DNA from: an uncultured Bacteroidota bacterium
Lineage (GTDB): Bacteria > Bacteroidota > Bacteroidia > Bacteroidales > P3
Length of the DNA stretch: 17,112 nucleotides
Assembly: GCA_900546465.1 (NCBI GenBank)
Contig: URCX01000022.1
Coordinates: 1 to 17,112 of the forward strand
Direction: 5' to 3'
Shown here: one piece after another, positions 7,455-14,754 of the stretch
Layout of the letters: the number at the start of each line of letters is the position of its first letter
How positions within the stretch are numbered: the first letter of the stretch is position 1
The notes under the pieces: generated by a model
Told to the model about the DNA's origin: nothing
Seen by the model: the letters and a program-made list of their open reading frames with translations, nothing else
The model's database searches: none
Made by a program: the position numbers and the translations under genes

Positions 7455-9017
7455 TTACTTTTTCACTTCCCTGCATAACGATAGTATTTTATTACATATA
7501 TTCTTCGCTGCCTGCTGTGAGTAATTCGAGAAACTCGGAAAATCATTCACATCTATTATGTAGCACTCTCCTTTTTCATTTTCAATGATGTCCATGCCGA
7601 AAACCTCCAAGTCCAAAACCTTTGCCACCTTATCGGACAAAGAAACGAGTTTGGCTCTGTCCAAATCGGGAGTATATGTTGTTTGTTGCAGCTTTCCGCC
7701 GAATTTATCTTCACTCGGAATAAAGTATTCGCAAAAAGGCGTTCCGCTTATGCGATACAACTTCACCAATCTGCCGACAATATGTTCGCAAATCAAGACT
7801 TTTTCTATTCCTCTTTGGTTCAAACCTTCTACAGCCCTATTAAGCGAGGTCAAATCCTTACAAAAAACAACATCATCTTTTGTTTCGGTTTGAAAATCCG
7901 CTCTCTTGACCCAAACTCCCTCTGCAAGAGAAAAATTGAATCCTGAGTAGGTTTTACCCTTTCGAGTATCCGATATAATGAAACGAGGATTCAATATGCC
8001 GGATTGACGAAGTAATGTATTCATGTTTTCTCTGAAACAATTCCGACAAGCTTTCACCGAATTGATAAGCCGTATTCCTACAACCTCACAAGCGGACAAA
8101 ATACCCAAAGCCTTTTCGCTTCTTGCCATTGAAAGAATAATATCAAATGACAAAGGCTTTGCCTTTTCCAAATCGTCTTCGCAAACAGTCGTCAAACTTA
8201 TTCCCTCCGCTTTAAGACAAGAGCATATATTTTTAAACAGATGTCCATCTTTTTGTTCACATGAAGGAGAGAATCTCTTTGCCCTTTCAACAAAAAGAAC
8301 TCTACATTTTCTTACGCTCAAAAAGGCTTCTGCTTTCTCAATATCCCCGACATGGTCTATGTCGAGTATCTTTGCAAATTCAAAACTCTTCACTCTGCAA
8401 GCCTTTTCAACCAACATTTGCTGGTAATTCCGCATTCGTGAAACATTCTGCTCCATTGCCTGCTTGGCAATGCTCAATGCTTTTGCCCGTAAGCAATAAA
8501 TTCCGCCCGAAACCAAAGGTCGGGAACTTTTTTGTTCGGAAGAATACCCATCTATCATGCCTTGACTGTCGGCACTCACCCAAAGAGGTTTCTCATCGTC
8601 CACATAGGGAGTTGTTGCCATAAGAGCGTCAAGCGTTTTGTCTGCAACAAAAGCAGAAATATACTCTTTGAACACAGCCTCATCAAATATGGTATCAACC
8701 GTTGTAAGACAGAGTTCTTTATTCTCAAAACCTATATTTTCGAGTATTGAATAGAAACTATGTGCAGAGGAAGGCGTTGTCTTGATGATAAGATTGAGCA
8801 GCGGTTCTCTTGCTTTCAAATCTGTGAGAAAGGCTTCCAACTGCGGCGATTGGGCATTGATGATTATGTTTATGCTTTCGGCTCCGTTGTCTTTGAAAAT
8901 ACGTATCAGTCTTTCAACCAACATTTCGCTCTCCAAGCAAACCATAGGCTTGGGTTTGTCAAAACCCTCCTTCCTTAACCTGCTGCCCTCTCCTGCTGCT
9001 ATAATCGCAAAATTCAT
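7455..9017 (-). CDS. NTP-transferase (sugar/inositol-phosphate nucleotidyltransferase-like) fused to ATP-grasp domain
   Basis: The 520-residue protein has two domains. Residues 1-235 form a nucleotidyltransferase: AAGEGSRL (7-14), the KPKP lysines (21, 23), Asp108 in TTVDT, SGGIY (170-174) and the closing DIDHVGDIEKAE (219-230). This resembles inositol-1-phosphate cytidylyltransferases and other GT-A nucleotidyltransferases. Residues 237-520 form an ATP-grasp module: a preATP-grasp segment ending near NSVKACRN (319-326), Lys371, EHIVG (411-415), GMDII (474-478) and IIDVNDFPSF (487-496), which provide nucleotide and metal ligands in RimK- and ITPK-like enzymes. The first domain plausibly makes CDP-inositol from the Ino1 product for the phosphotransferase two bases downstream. 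The job of the ATP-grasp domain is unknown; kinase or ligase are the options. It starts 19 bp after the DUF5686 gene. Confidence 0.85.
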   Translation of the reverse strand: MNFAIIAAGEGSRLRKEGFDKPKPMVCLESEMLVERLIRIFKDNGAESINIIINAQSPQLEAFLTDLKAREPLLNLIIKTTPSSAHSFYSILENIGFENKELCLTTVDTIFDEAVFKEYISAFVADKTLDALMATTPYVDDEKPLWVSADSQGMIDGYSSEQKSSRPLVSGGIYCLRAKALSIAKQAMEQNVSRMRNYQQMLVEKACRVKSFEFAKILDIDHVGDIEKAEAFLSVRKCRVLFVERAKRFSPSCEQKDGHLFKNICSCLKAEGISLTTVCEDDLEKAKPLSFDIILSMARSEKALGILSACEVVGIRLINSVKACRNCFRENMNTLLRQSGILNPRFIISDTRKGKTYSGFNFSLAEGVWVKRADFQTETKDDVVFCKDLTSLNRAVEGLNQRGIEKVLICEHIVGRLVKLYRISGTPFCEYFIPSEDKFGGKLQQTTYTPDLDRAKLVSLSDKVAKVLDLEVFGMDIIENEKGECYIIDVNDFPSFSNYSQQAAKNICNKILSLCREVKK

Positions 9018-9036
9018 CTCTCGAATATTTTCTTTC

Positions 9037-11571
9037 TTAGAAAGTAAACCTCAATCGGAAACGTATTCCCCACTTTGCAATATCGGGATTGTCCAAATAG
9101 GTAAACCTTCTTACATAATCCAAACGTAATACCTTAAATATATTGTCCACTCCTATGTTCGCCTCCACGTATGGTGTGCCGTTCAAACGGAAAGTCGTGT
9201 AATCTTGCTTGCCGTTATTCGGGAAGTCTATAAGAGTCGGATTATCCGATGAGGGGTAATTTGAATTTGTAACCTCTCCCCATAAAGCTTTTACTGCGAA
9301 TACCTCCCGCCAATTCAAATGTTTTATCAAAGGAATACGATTAAAGATATAGCCGTTGAAGCAATAATTGAATATCACTTGTGCATAACCATCGGAAACA
9401 AACTCATAATAATTCATGAGGTTAAAAGCCTCGTCCTGATACGCCCAATTCTGGTTTGCATGGTGAACGAACATAAGAGGAAACGGCACATTGCCGAATA
9501 TCTTTCCGGCTTCCAATTCCACATCCGCATAACCGAAAGTCCATACAAACCACCTCTTTTGTATCATTGCCTTGATTTTATGATACTCCCAGTCGCTTCC
9601 CATGATTTTTCCGCCATAAGAATAATTCAATGTATAAATCGGCGATGTTGTATTGATGGTTAAACGATATTCTTGTTGTTGATAGAATCTTTCACCTTTG
9701 GCATAACGCAATTCAACATCGACACTCGGAACCTTAACCCAATCGTATGAACTCGAACCATCATATGAAATAAATTTAAGGTTGGCAAGAGGCTGCTGTT
9801 GCAAGTACTGCACACCGAGTTTCATTGAAAACTGACTCTGAGTCTCCACTTCGTATTCTGCTCTCAGAACTTTATCGAAAGACATCTTGTTTGTACTACC
9901 TCTATTGAACGACAAGAACAATCTGTCCGGCTCTCCCATCAAAAGGCTTTGACCATGTATTTTGGTATTTTCCTCATACCAAACACTTATGAGGTTTTTC
10001 GGAAACTCCCATTGGTTATACAATTTATCGGCAAAGTTGTACATTGCTTTGGCTCGGAACTTAAATCTTTCGTCTTTGAAACCGTATGCAAGGAATCCCT
10101 CAAAGAAAATATGTTTACTGAAATTCATATTTGTCTTTCCGCCTATACGCAATCTCAAACCCTCGACATCATTCCAGCTTATGGTGTTTTCCAACGAACC
10201 TACATCTATTTTATCTATCTCGACATAACCGGAAGTGAACGCCATCAAGGTTTTCAACGCCACTTTGTAAGCCCTGTAATTGTTTAACTGTGCAGCAGTG
10301 GAATAAGTTCTGACTTCGGATTCTGTCAATGGTTCTATTCTCCATTGATCCCAATATCCCGCCAAACGCTTGTTGTATCCCTCCACACGTTCCGTCAAAT
10401 CCAAACTGCCATACACATTCTTGTCTCTTTCTCTTCCGAAAACATAATCACCGAATATTGTTTTCTTTCGCAGAAACAACTGTATGCCGTAAATACTCAG
10501 CTCCGCATTGACATCGTCTGAGTGTTTTATGATTTCGCCGTCCTTTTCATCATACGTCTGTGTTATAGATAATTCCTCCACAAAGTTGAGCCCGCTCATC
10601 TTATGCACACCCAATTCCGAATGAAGCAGAGAGTAAGTGCTGTCTGCAAGACTTATCCATAATGTTCCGCTGAAACCTATATCTCTTGCATTGGCAGGAT
10701 TAAACAAAATCTTCACACACTGCTTTCCATTGAAATCCACCGTATCTCCAAGATAGAAATGATAGAGCGTAACGCCGGCTCCGCTCAATGGAGAGACGAA
10801 ATCATTACTCAAAATATGAATTTTATCCTCATATAAGTCCACATCGGAAACAAGTTCGTTCAAAAGGCTCTCCAAACTCTGCGGATCCAAGAACTTACTT
10901 ACCTCCACGTCTTTTTGAGCCATAAGAACAGTACGACGACTCTTCGGATTCTTCCTATAATAATATTCTTTCAACTGCTCCATGAAGTAAACCGGCAAAT
11001 ACTTCTTCTCACTCAAAGGAGAGGTTTGCACATTGTCGAAAACATATTGCATGTTTTTGAACCTGCCTTTGTTTTTCAAACTATCCTTCAAGCCCAAAAG
11101 AGAAATTTCCGTTTTAATGTGAGACCTCATCTCGTAAAACGCTTCACTTTCCGGTCGTTTGAGTTCCTTATGTTTCAAGACTTCTTTCATTATCTCGACG
11201 GCAGGATTTCCTTTTCTCTTGTATCTCTGTCGTTTTGCCGTTATTTTAGCTTCGTCCAAACTTACAGCTTCGGGCTTTAACTTCACGTTTATTGTTTTGG
11301 AGCTTCGTCCGTCGGTAACGAAACTGTAAGGGAAATATCCTATAAAGCTGAAATGAACGCTGTCGATAGGCATTTTGCAAAGCAGTTTGAAGTTTCCGTC
11401 CTCGCCTGTGGTTGTTCCTCCTATTACCTTATTGTTCTTGAATAAGGAAACATTAACATACGGCAATGCCTCTCCCGTTTTTCCATCAAGAACCTTGCCC
11501 GAAAAAACAACCTGCCCCATACAGAAAAAAGAATACAAACTCAACAACAAAGTTACTGCAATCCCTCTCAT
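9037..11571 (-). CDS. DUF5686 outer-membrane protein with N-terminal carboxypeptidase-regulatory-like domain
   Basis: This 844-residue protein starts with a signal peptide (1-19, cut near MGQ). Residues about 21-105 form a carboxypeptidase-D regulatory-like beta-sandwich (GKVLDGKTGEALPYVNV and TTGEDGNF), as in many Bacteroidota outer-membrane proteins. The rest matches DUF5686: a soluble part, then many alternating polar/hydrophobic strands ending in RLRFTF. A terminal Phe is typical of beta-barrel outer-membrane proteins. Length fits the family (about 800-850). It opens the inositol-lipid cluster, only 19 bp before the NTP-transferase/ATP-grasp gene, which hints at a link between envelope structure and lipid product. 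DUF5686 proteins are common elsewhere in these genomes, so the link may be incidental. The specific function is unknown. Confidence 0.85.
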   Translation of the reverse strand: MRGIAVTLLLSLYSFFCMGQVVFSGKVLDGKTGEALPYVNVSLFKNNKVIGGTTTGEDGNFKLLCKMPIDSVHFSFIGYFPYSFVTDGRSSKTINVKLKPEAVSLDEAKITAKRQRYKRKGNPAVEIMKEVLKHKELKRPESEAFYEMRSHIKTEISLLGLKDSLKNKGRFKNMQYVFDNVQTSPLSEKKYLPVYFMEQLKEYYYRKNPKSRRTVLMAQKDVEVSKFLDPQSLESLLNELVSDVDLYEDKIHILSNDFVSPLSGAGVTLYHFYLGDTVDFNGKQCVKILFNPANARDIGFSGTLWISLADSTYSLLHSELGVHKMSGLNFVEELSITQTYDEKDGEIIKHSDDVNAELSIYGIQLFLRKKTIFGDYVFGRERDKNVYGSLDLTERVEGYNKRLAGYWDQWRIEPLTESEVRTYSTAAQLNNYRAYKVALKTLMAFTSGYVEIDKIDVGSLENTISWNDVEGLRLRIGGKTNMNFSKHIFFEGFLAYGFKDERFKFRAKAMYNFADKLYNQWEFPKNLISVWYEENTKIHGQSLLMGEPDRLFLSFNRGSTNKMSFDKVLRAEYEVETQSQFSMKLGVQYLQQQPLANLKFISYDGSSSYDWVKVPSVDVELRYAKGERFYQQQEYRLTINTTSPIYTLNYSYGGKIMGSDWEYHKIKAMIQKRWFVWTFGYADVELEAGKIFGNVPFPLMFVHHANQNWAYQDEAFNLMNYYEFVSDGYAQVIFNYCFNGYIFNRIPLIKHLNWREVFAVKALWGEVTNSNYPSSDNPTLIDFPNNGKQDYTTFRLNGTPYVEANIGVDNIFKVLRLDYVRRFTYLDNPDIAKWGIRFRLRFTF

Positions 11572-11754
11572 TCGTCAACGCACATTTTACAACATTCTAA
11601 CATCGTGGAAAACTCTTTTTTATTGTAAAGTTTTCAGAAAAATAAAACACCGACCTCCTTTCCTCTTCAATGAAGCAAGAAAACGACTTCTCTTTTTTCA
11701 TTCGATGAACATTCCTCTTATTTGCCACGACAACATATATGATATGACCAAAAA

Positions 11755-12783
11755 CTACTGTTTATCGTACTTCAAAACCTGTTCGGAAAAGAATTCCAAT
11801 TCCACTCCCGCCTGTGCAAACATCTCCTCGCTCTCCCTGCCTGCATGATACTTCATTTGACAGACCACTCTCTTTATTCCGCAGTTGATTATCATCATTG
11901 CACAAGTTCTGCACGGTGTCATACGGCAATAGAGTGTAGCTCCCTCCAAAGAGATACCTCTTCTTGCTGCTTGACAAATAGCATTCTGTTCGGCATGTAC
12001 CGTACGCACACAATGCGTACTCACCTTACCGTCCTCATCTATCGTTTGCTTCAACAAATGCCCCACATCATCGCAATGAGCCAAGCCTCTCGGCGAACCG
12101 ACATAACCTGTAACCAAAACCTGACGGTCTTTCACCACCACACAACCACTTCTTCCTCTGTCGCAAGTGGCTCTCTTGGAAGCGGCATCTGCCAATTCCA
12201 TAAAATATTCGTCCCATGATGGACGCAACTTCCTTTCTATTTTATACAGAACCTCTTCGACCTGCATCTTCAACGCCTCCATATCGGAATTGTTCAAAAA
12301 AGTATAATCTGCCATCTTCATGCAGCTGCCTATATTCTGCTCATTCTCTCCGTTCGAGGACATTTCCCTCTGCTCGTTCGCCACAAAAGTATCAAAATCC
12401 ACATTATCCGTTGCACTCTTCCTCAACTTTATCCTCTCATACCTCTTTTCCAAATCCGCATCGACCGAGAACAAATAAAAATTACCGCTCTTTCTCAACA
12501 ACTCCACCTCTTTCGGATTGCGAATGCTTTCAATTACGCAATTCACACCCTTTGTCAAGGCTTTCTGTTCTATACATCTGACAATGTAATCCGCACCATG
12601 CTCCTTTCTTAGAGAGTTTGCAACCTCTGTCATACTGTCTCTGTTCACCTCCAAGCCTCTTTTCTCAATCTCTTCGACAAGAAAATCCCTCACAGAATAA
12701 TGAGCAAAACCCTTTTCTTTGAGACAGTCCACAATAGTACCCTTTCCCGCACCTAATGTGCCGGTAATACCTACTAAAATCAT
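11755..12783 (-). CDS. P-loop kinase-like / dCMP deaminase fusion
   Basis: The 342-residue protein joins two nucleotide-metabolism domains. Residues 1-185 form a P-loop NTPase of the dephospho-CoA-kinase/adenylate-kinase type, with GTLGAGKGT (8-16), Arg residues near 114-121 in the lid position and a variable lid. Residues 188-338 form a zinc cytidine/deoxycytidylate deaminase. HAEQNA supplies zinc ligand His263 and proton shuttle Glu265, and PCRTC supplies Cys291 and Cys294. The deaminase half fits dCMP to dUMP conversion for dTTP synthesis. The kinase half could bind or sense a nucleotide. The start overlaps the purE stop (ATGA), which suggests translational coupling and housekeeping use. 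The same domain order occurs in the AvcD antiphage deaminases, which are longer, so a defence role is an alternative but less likely. Confidence 0.85.
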   Translation of the reverse strand: MILVGITGTLGAGKGTIVDCLKEKGFAHYSVRDFLVEEIEKRGLEVNRDSMTEVANSLRKEHGADYIVRCIEQKALTKGVNCVIESIRNPKEVELLRKSGNFYLFSVDADLEKRYERIKLRKSATDNVDFDTFVANEQREMSSNGENEQNIGSCMKMADYTFLNNSDMEALKMQVEEVLYKIERKLRPSWDEYFMELADAASKRATCDRGRSGCVVVKDRQVLVTGYVGSPRGLAHCDDVGHLLKQTIDEDGKVSTHCVRTVHAEQNAICQAARRGISLEGATLYCRMTPCRTCAMMIINCGIKRVVCQMKYHAGRESEEMFAQAGVELEFFSEQVLKYDKQ

Positions 12784-13283
12784 ACCTTATATTTATATTT
12801 CACCTCGGCAAGCTCTTTGTTCGCCTTAACGATTTTTTGTTTCAAGCCTTCCTTGTATTCCGACATCTTTTTCTTCAAATCCTCATCGCCTGTCGCCATT
12901 ATCTGCATTGCCAATATGGCAGCATTCAAGGCTCCGTTTATGGCAACCGTGGCAACCGGTATTCCGGGAGGCATTTGCAACATTGCCAAAGCAGCATCCA
13001 AACCCTCCAAAGAAGACTTGATTGGCACACCTATCACAGGCAAAGGTGTCATTGCCGCAATCACACCCGGCAAATGAGCTGCCATACCTGCACCTGCTAT
13101 TATGACTTCTATACCTCTTTGAGCCGCAGTTGTAGCAAACTCCTCTACCTCTTTCGGTGTTCTATGTGCCGAAAGAGCATTGATTTCAAACGGAATCTCC
13201 ATCTGATCGAAAAACTTGGCAGCCGCTTCCATGACAGGCAAATCGGAAGTGCTACCCATTATAATACTTACTCTTGCTTTCAT
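12780..13283 (-). CDS. purE: N5-carboxyaminoimidazole ribonucleotide mutase (PurE)
   Basis: This 167-residue cytoplasmic enzyme of purine biosynthesis converts N5-CAIR to CAIR. Visible landmarks are MGSTSD (9-14), SAHRTP (38-43, catalytic His40), AGMAAHLPG (65-73) and GVPIKSS (85-91), all class I PurE signatures. The frame stays open upstream to 13439, but the extension lacks family similarity and crosses the predicted promoter -7 element at 13316-13323. The ATG at 13283 is therefore the start, and it gives the usual length. No purK is seen. The stop overlaps the start of the kinase/deaminase fusion (ATGA), so two nucleotide-metabolism genes are coupled. Confidence 0.93.
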   Translation of the reverse strand: MKARVSIIMGSTSDLPVMEAAAKFFDQMEIPFEINALSAHRTPKEVEEFATTAAQRGIEVIIAGAGMAAHLPGVIAAMTPLPVIGVPIKSSLEGLDAALAMLQMPPGIPVATVAINGALNAAILAMQIMATGDEDLKKKMSEYKEGLKQKIVKANKELAEVKYKYKV

Positions 13284-13315
13284 ATAACTGCAATTATTCC
13301 ACTCGTTTGAATTTG

Positions 13316-13323
13316 CAAAGATA
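13316..13323 (-). promoter_or_regulatory. -7 element of purE promoter
   Basis: The minus strand reads TATCTTTG, a perfect TAnnTTTG, followed by CAAATTCA as at the arcA promoter. It would give a leader of about 25 nt before the purE ATG. The -33 region is weak: the nearest TTTG is 24 bp upstream (13348-13351), beyond the usual 19-21. Confidence 0.6.
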
Positions 13324-13398
13324 GGATTTTGATACCAATTCACACGACAAACAATGCAAAATAATCCCGCCAAACGGCGTTTCATTTGATTTTTGATG

Positions 13399-13406
13399 TA
13401 TCTTTG
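13399..13406 (+). promoter_or_regulatory. -7 element of rluB promoter
   Basis: The plus strand reads TATCTTTG followed by CAAA, a perfect TAnnTTTG. No TTTG lies at 19-21 bp; the nearest candidates are TTTC about 15 bp and TTTG 10 bp upstream. Start of transcription near 13413 leaves a leader of about 75 nt to the ATG at 13489 and excludes the upstream ATG at 13393. It diverges from the purE promoter about 75 bp away. Confidence 0.55.
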
Positions 13407-13488
13407 CAAACCGATTATTCGATTAAAAGAGACAGTCAAACGAAAAACCCGATGTGCAAATCGGCTTATAACAAAACATGTTTTGAAA

Positions 13489-14643
13489 ATGGAAGAAAAA
13501 AGAGAGAACCGCTCTTGGAAAAGACCGGAAAGAGAAGAAAGAAGATTTGGAAACGAAAACAGCTTTCACAGGGATTATGAAAACAGAAGCCCCATTCGCA
13601 GAAGAATAGAGGGAAATTCCTATCACAACGAAAGAAACGATGTACAGGGAAACAGAATGCGTCCCAAAAGACCTCGCATAATGAGACCCGCAAGCAATGA
13701 AAGAACCTACGAAAACAGTTCTGATTTCAGAGAAAGAAACAATCGCTCATACCGAAGCGAAGAAAGAGGCTCTGCTCCGAGAAGAAGATTTCAAGATAAC
13801 GACAGAACTTCCGGCAGAGAGGACGGACGCAATTTTGAAAGGCGACACACCTCCGACCGCAACAATTCCGACAAACCATTCCGAAAAGGCAGGAGATACT
13901 ACACCGCAAGACCCGAGATTGCAAACGCAGAAGACGGATTGATAAGACTGAACAAATACATCTCAAACTCCGGAGTTTGTTCCCGAAGAGAAGCAGACCT
14001 TCTTATTGCAGCAGGCTCGGTTACGGTCAATGGTGAAGTGGTAACACAAATGGGATACAAGGTAAAGGACACAGACGAGATCTGCTACGACGGCAAGAGA
14101 TTGTCGAATGAAAGGAAAGTATATCTTTTACTCAACAAACCGAAAGGCTTCATCACCACACTTGACGACCCGCAAGACAGGAAAACCGTGATGAACCTCG
14201 TAGGCAGAGCTTGCAGGGAAAGGATTTATCCTGTCGGCAGATTAGATAGAAGCACCAGCGGATTGCTACTCTTCACCAATGACGGAGAATTGACAAAGAA
14301 GCTCACGCACCCTTCCTACGGAGCAAGGAAGATATACCATGTCGAATTGGATAAATCCGTAACCAAAGCCGACATGCAAAGTCTGCTCGACGGAGTAGAA
14401 TTGGAAGACGGAATAGCACGAGTGGACGACATACAATATGTGGAAACGGCGAACAGCAAAAAAGTTGTGGGAGTCGAACTGCACTCGGGCAAGAACAGAA
14501 TAGTTCGTCGAATGTTCAATCATCTGGGATATAATGTTGAGAAACTGGATAGAGTATGCTTTGCAGGCTTAACCAAAAAGGACATACCAAGAGGACATTA
14601 CAGATTTCTCGACCAAAAAGAAGTAGCCTTCTTAAAGATGTAA
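13489..14643 (+). CDS. rluB: Pseudouridine synthase, RsuA/RluB family, with long Arg-rich N-terminal extension
   Basis: The 384-residue protein isomerises uridine to pseudouridine, most likely in 23S rRNA as RluB does. Residues 151-205 are an S4 RNA-binding domain (LIRLNKYISNSGVCSRREAD, GSVTVNG). The catalytic domain follows, with LLNKPKG (214-220), the active-site motif GRLDRSTSGL with Asp253, and the RsuA/RluB tail HSGKNRIVRRMFNHLGY (332-348). Residues 1-149 are a low-complexity stretch rich in Arg, Asn, Glu, Ser and Asp and predicted disordered. Such leaders are common in Bacteroidota RluB and probably add RNA affinity. An earlier ATG at 13393 is rejected because it lies before the promoter -7 element; ATG 13489 begins MEEKRENR. 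This is the only plus-strand gene here. Confidence 0.9.
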   Translation: MEEKRENRSWKRPEREERRFGNENSFHRDYENRSPIRRRIEGNSYHNERNDVQGNRMRPKRPRIMRPASNERTYENSSDFRERNNRSYRSEERGSAPRRRFQDNDRTSGREDGRNFERRHTSDRNNSDKPFRKGRRYYTARPEIANAEDGLIRLNKYISNSGVCSRREADLLIAAGSVTVNGEVVTQMGYKVKDTDEICYDGKRLSNERKVYLLLNKPKGFITTLDDPQDRKTVMNLVGRACRERIYPVGRLDRSTSGLLLFTNDGELTKKLTHPSYGARKIYHVELDKSVTKADMQSLLDGVELEDGIARVDDIQYVETANSKKVVGVELHSGKNRIVRRMFNHLGYNVEKLDRVCFAGLTKKDIPRGHYRFLDQKEVAFLKM

Positions 14644-14672
14644 AGGCGAAACACAGGCCGACTGCCAACGAT

Positions 14673-14730
14673 AAAGGAAGCGAAAGCAAAATGTAAGAAA
14701 ACACAAAGCTTTCACTTCCTTTTCTTTTTG
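14673..14730. terminator. Hairpin terminator shared by convergent rluB and BspA-like gene
   Basis: AAAGGAAG-c-GAAAGC (14673-14687) pairs with GCTTTC-a-CTTCCTTT (14708-14722), a 14-bp stem with one mismatch and a 20-nt loop. On the plus strand the right arm runs into TTTTCTTTTTG, a good U-tract ending rluB. On the minus strand the stem ends in CTTCCTTTAT, so it may also stop the convergent gene. Confidence 0.7.
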
Positions 14731-14754
14731 TTGTAGTGCTTAGAATATTCTCCC

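Larger units (their letters stand above)
3645..11571 (-). other. Putative inositol-lipid biosynthesis operon (six genes)
   Basis: Six minus-strand genes are packed with gaps of 19, 2, 13, -4 and 55 bp: DUF5686 outer-membrane protein, NTP-transferase/ATP-grasp, CDP-alcohol phosphotransferase, flippase-like protein, HAD hydrolase, ino1. The only clear terminator is at 3541-3578. Spacing supports co-transcription, least securely across the 55-bp gap. No TAnnTTTG element is visible in the 183 bp upstream (11572-11754), so the promoter is unidentified and read-through from the purE/deaminase genes is possible. Assignment to inositol lipids is inferred from Ino1 plus the CDP-alcohol phosphotransferase. 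Confidence 0.7.

Noticed and set aside
11608..11635. GAAAACT/AGTTTTC inverted repeat between the deaminase and DUF5686 genes
   Set aside because: The stem is only 7 bp and AT-rich, with no U-tract following in either direction, so I do not call it a terminator.
11597..11701. 34-codon minus-strand frame (MKKEKSFSCF...) upstream of the DUF5686 gene
   Set aside because: It is short and has no recognisable family, ribosome site or promoter. A leader peptide is conceivable but nothing supports it.
13284..13439. N-terminal extension of purE by 52 codons
   Set aside because: It has no PurE similarity and spans the predicted -7 element; PurE proteins begin at the MKARVSIIMGS position.
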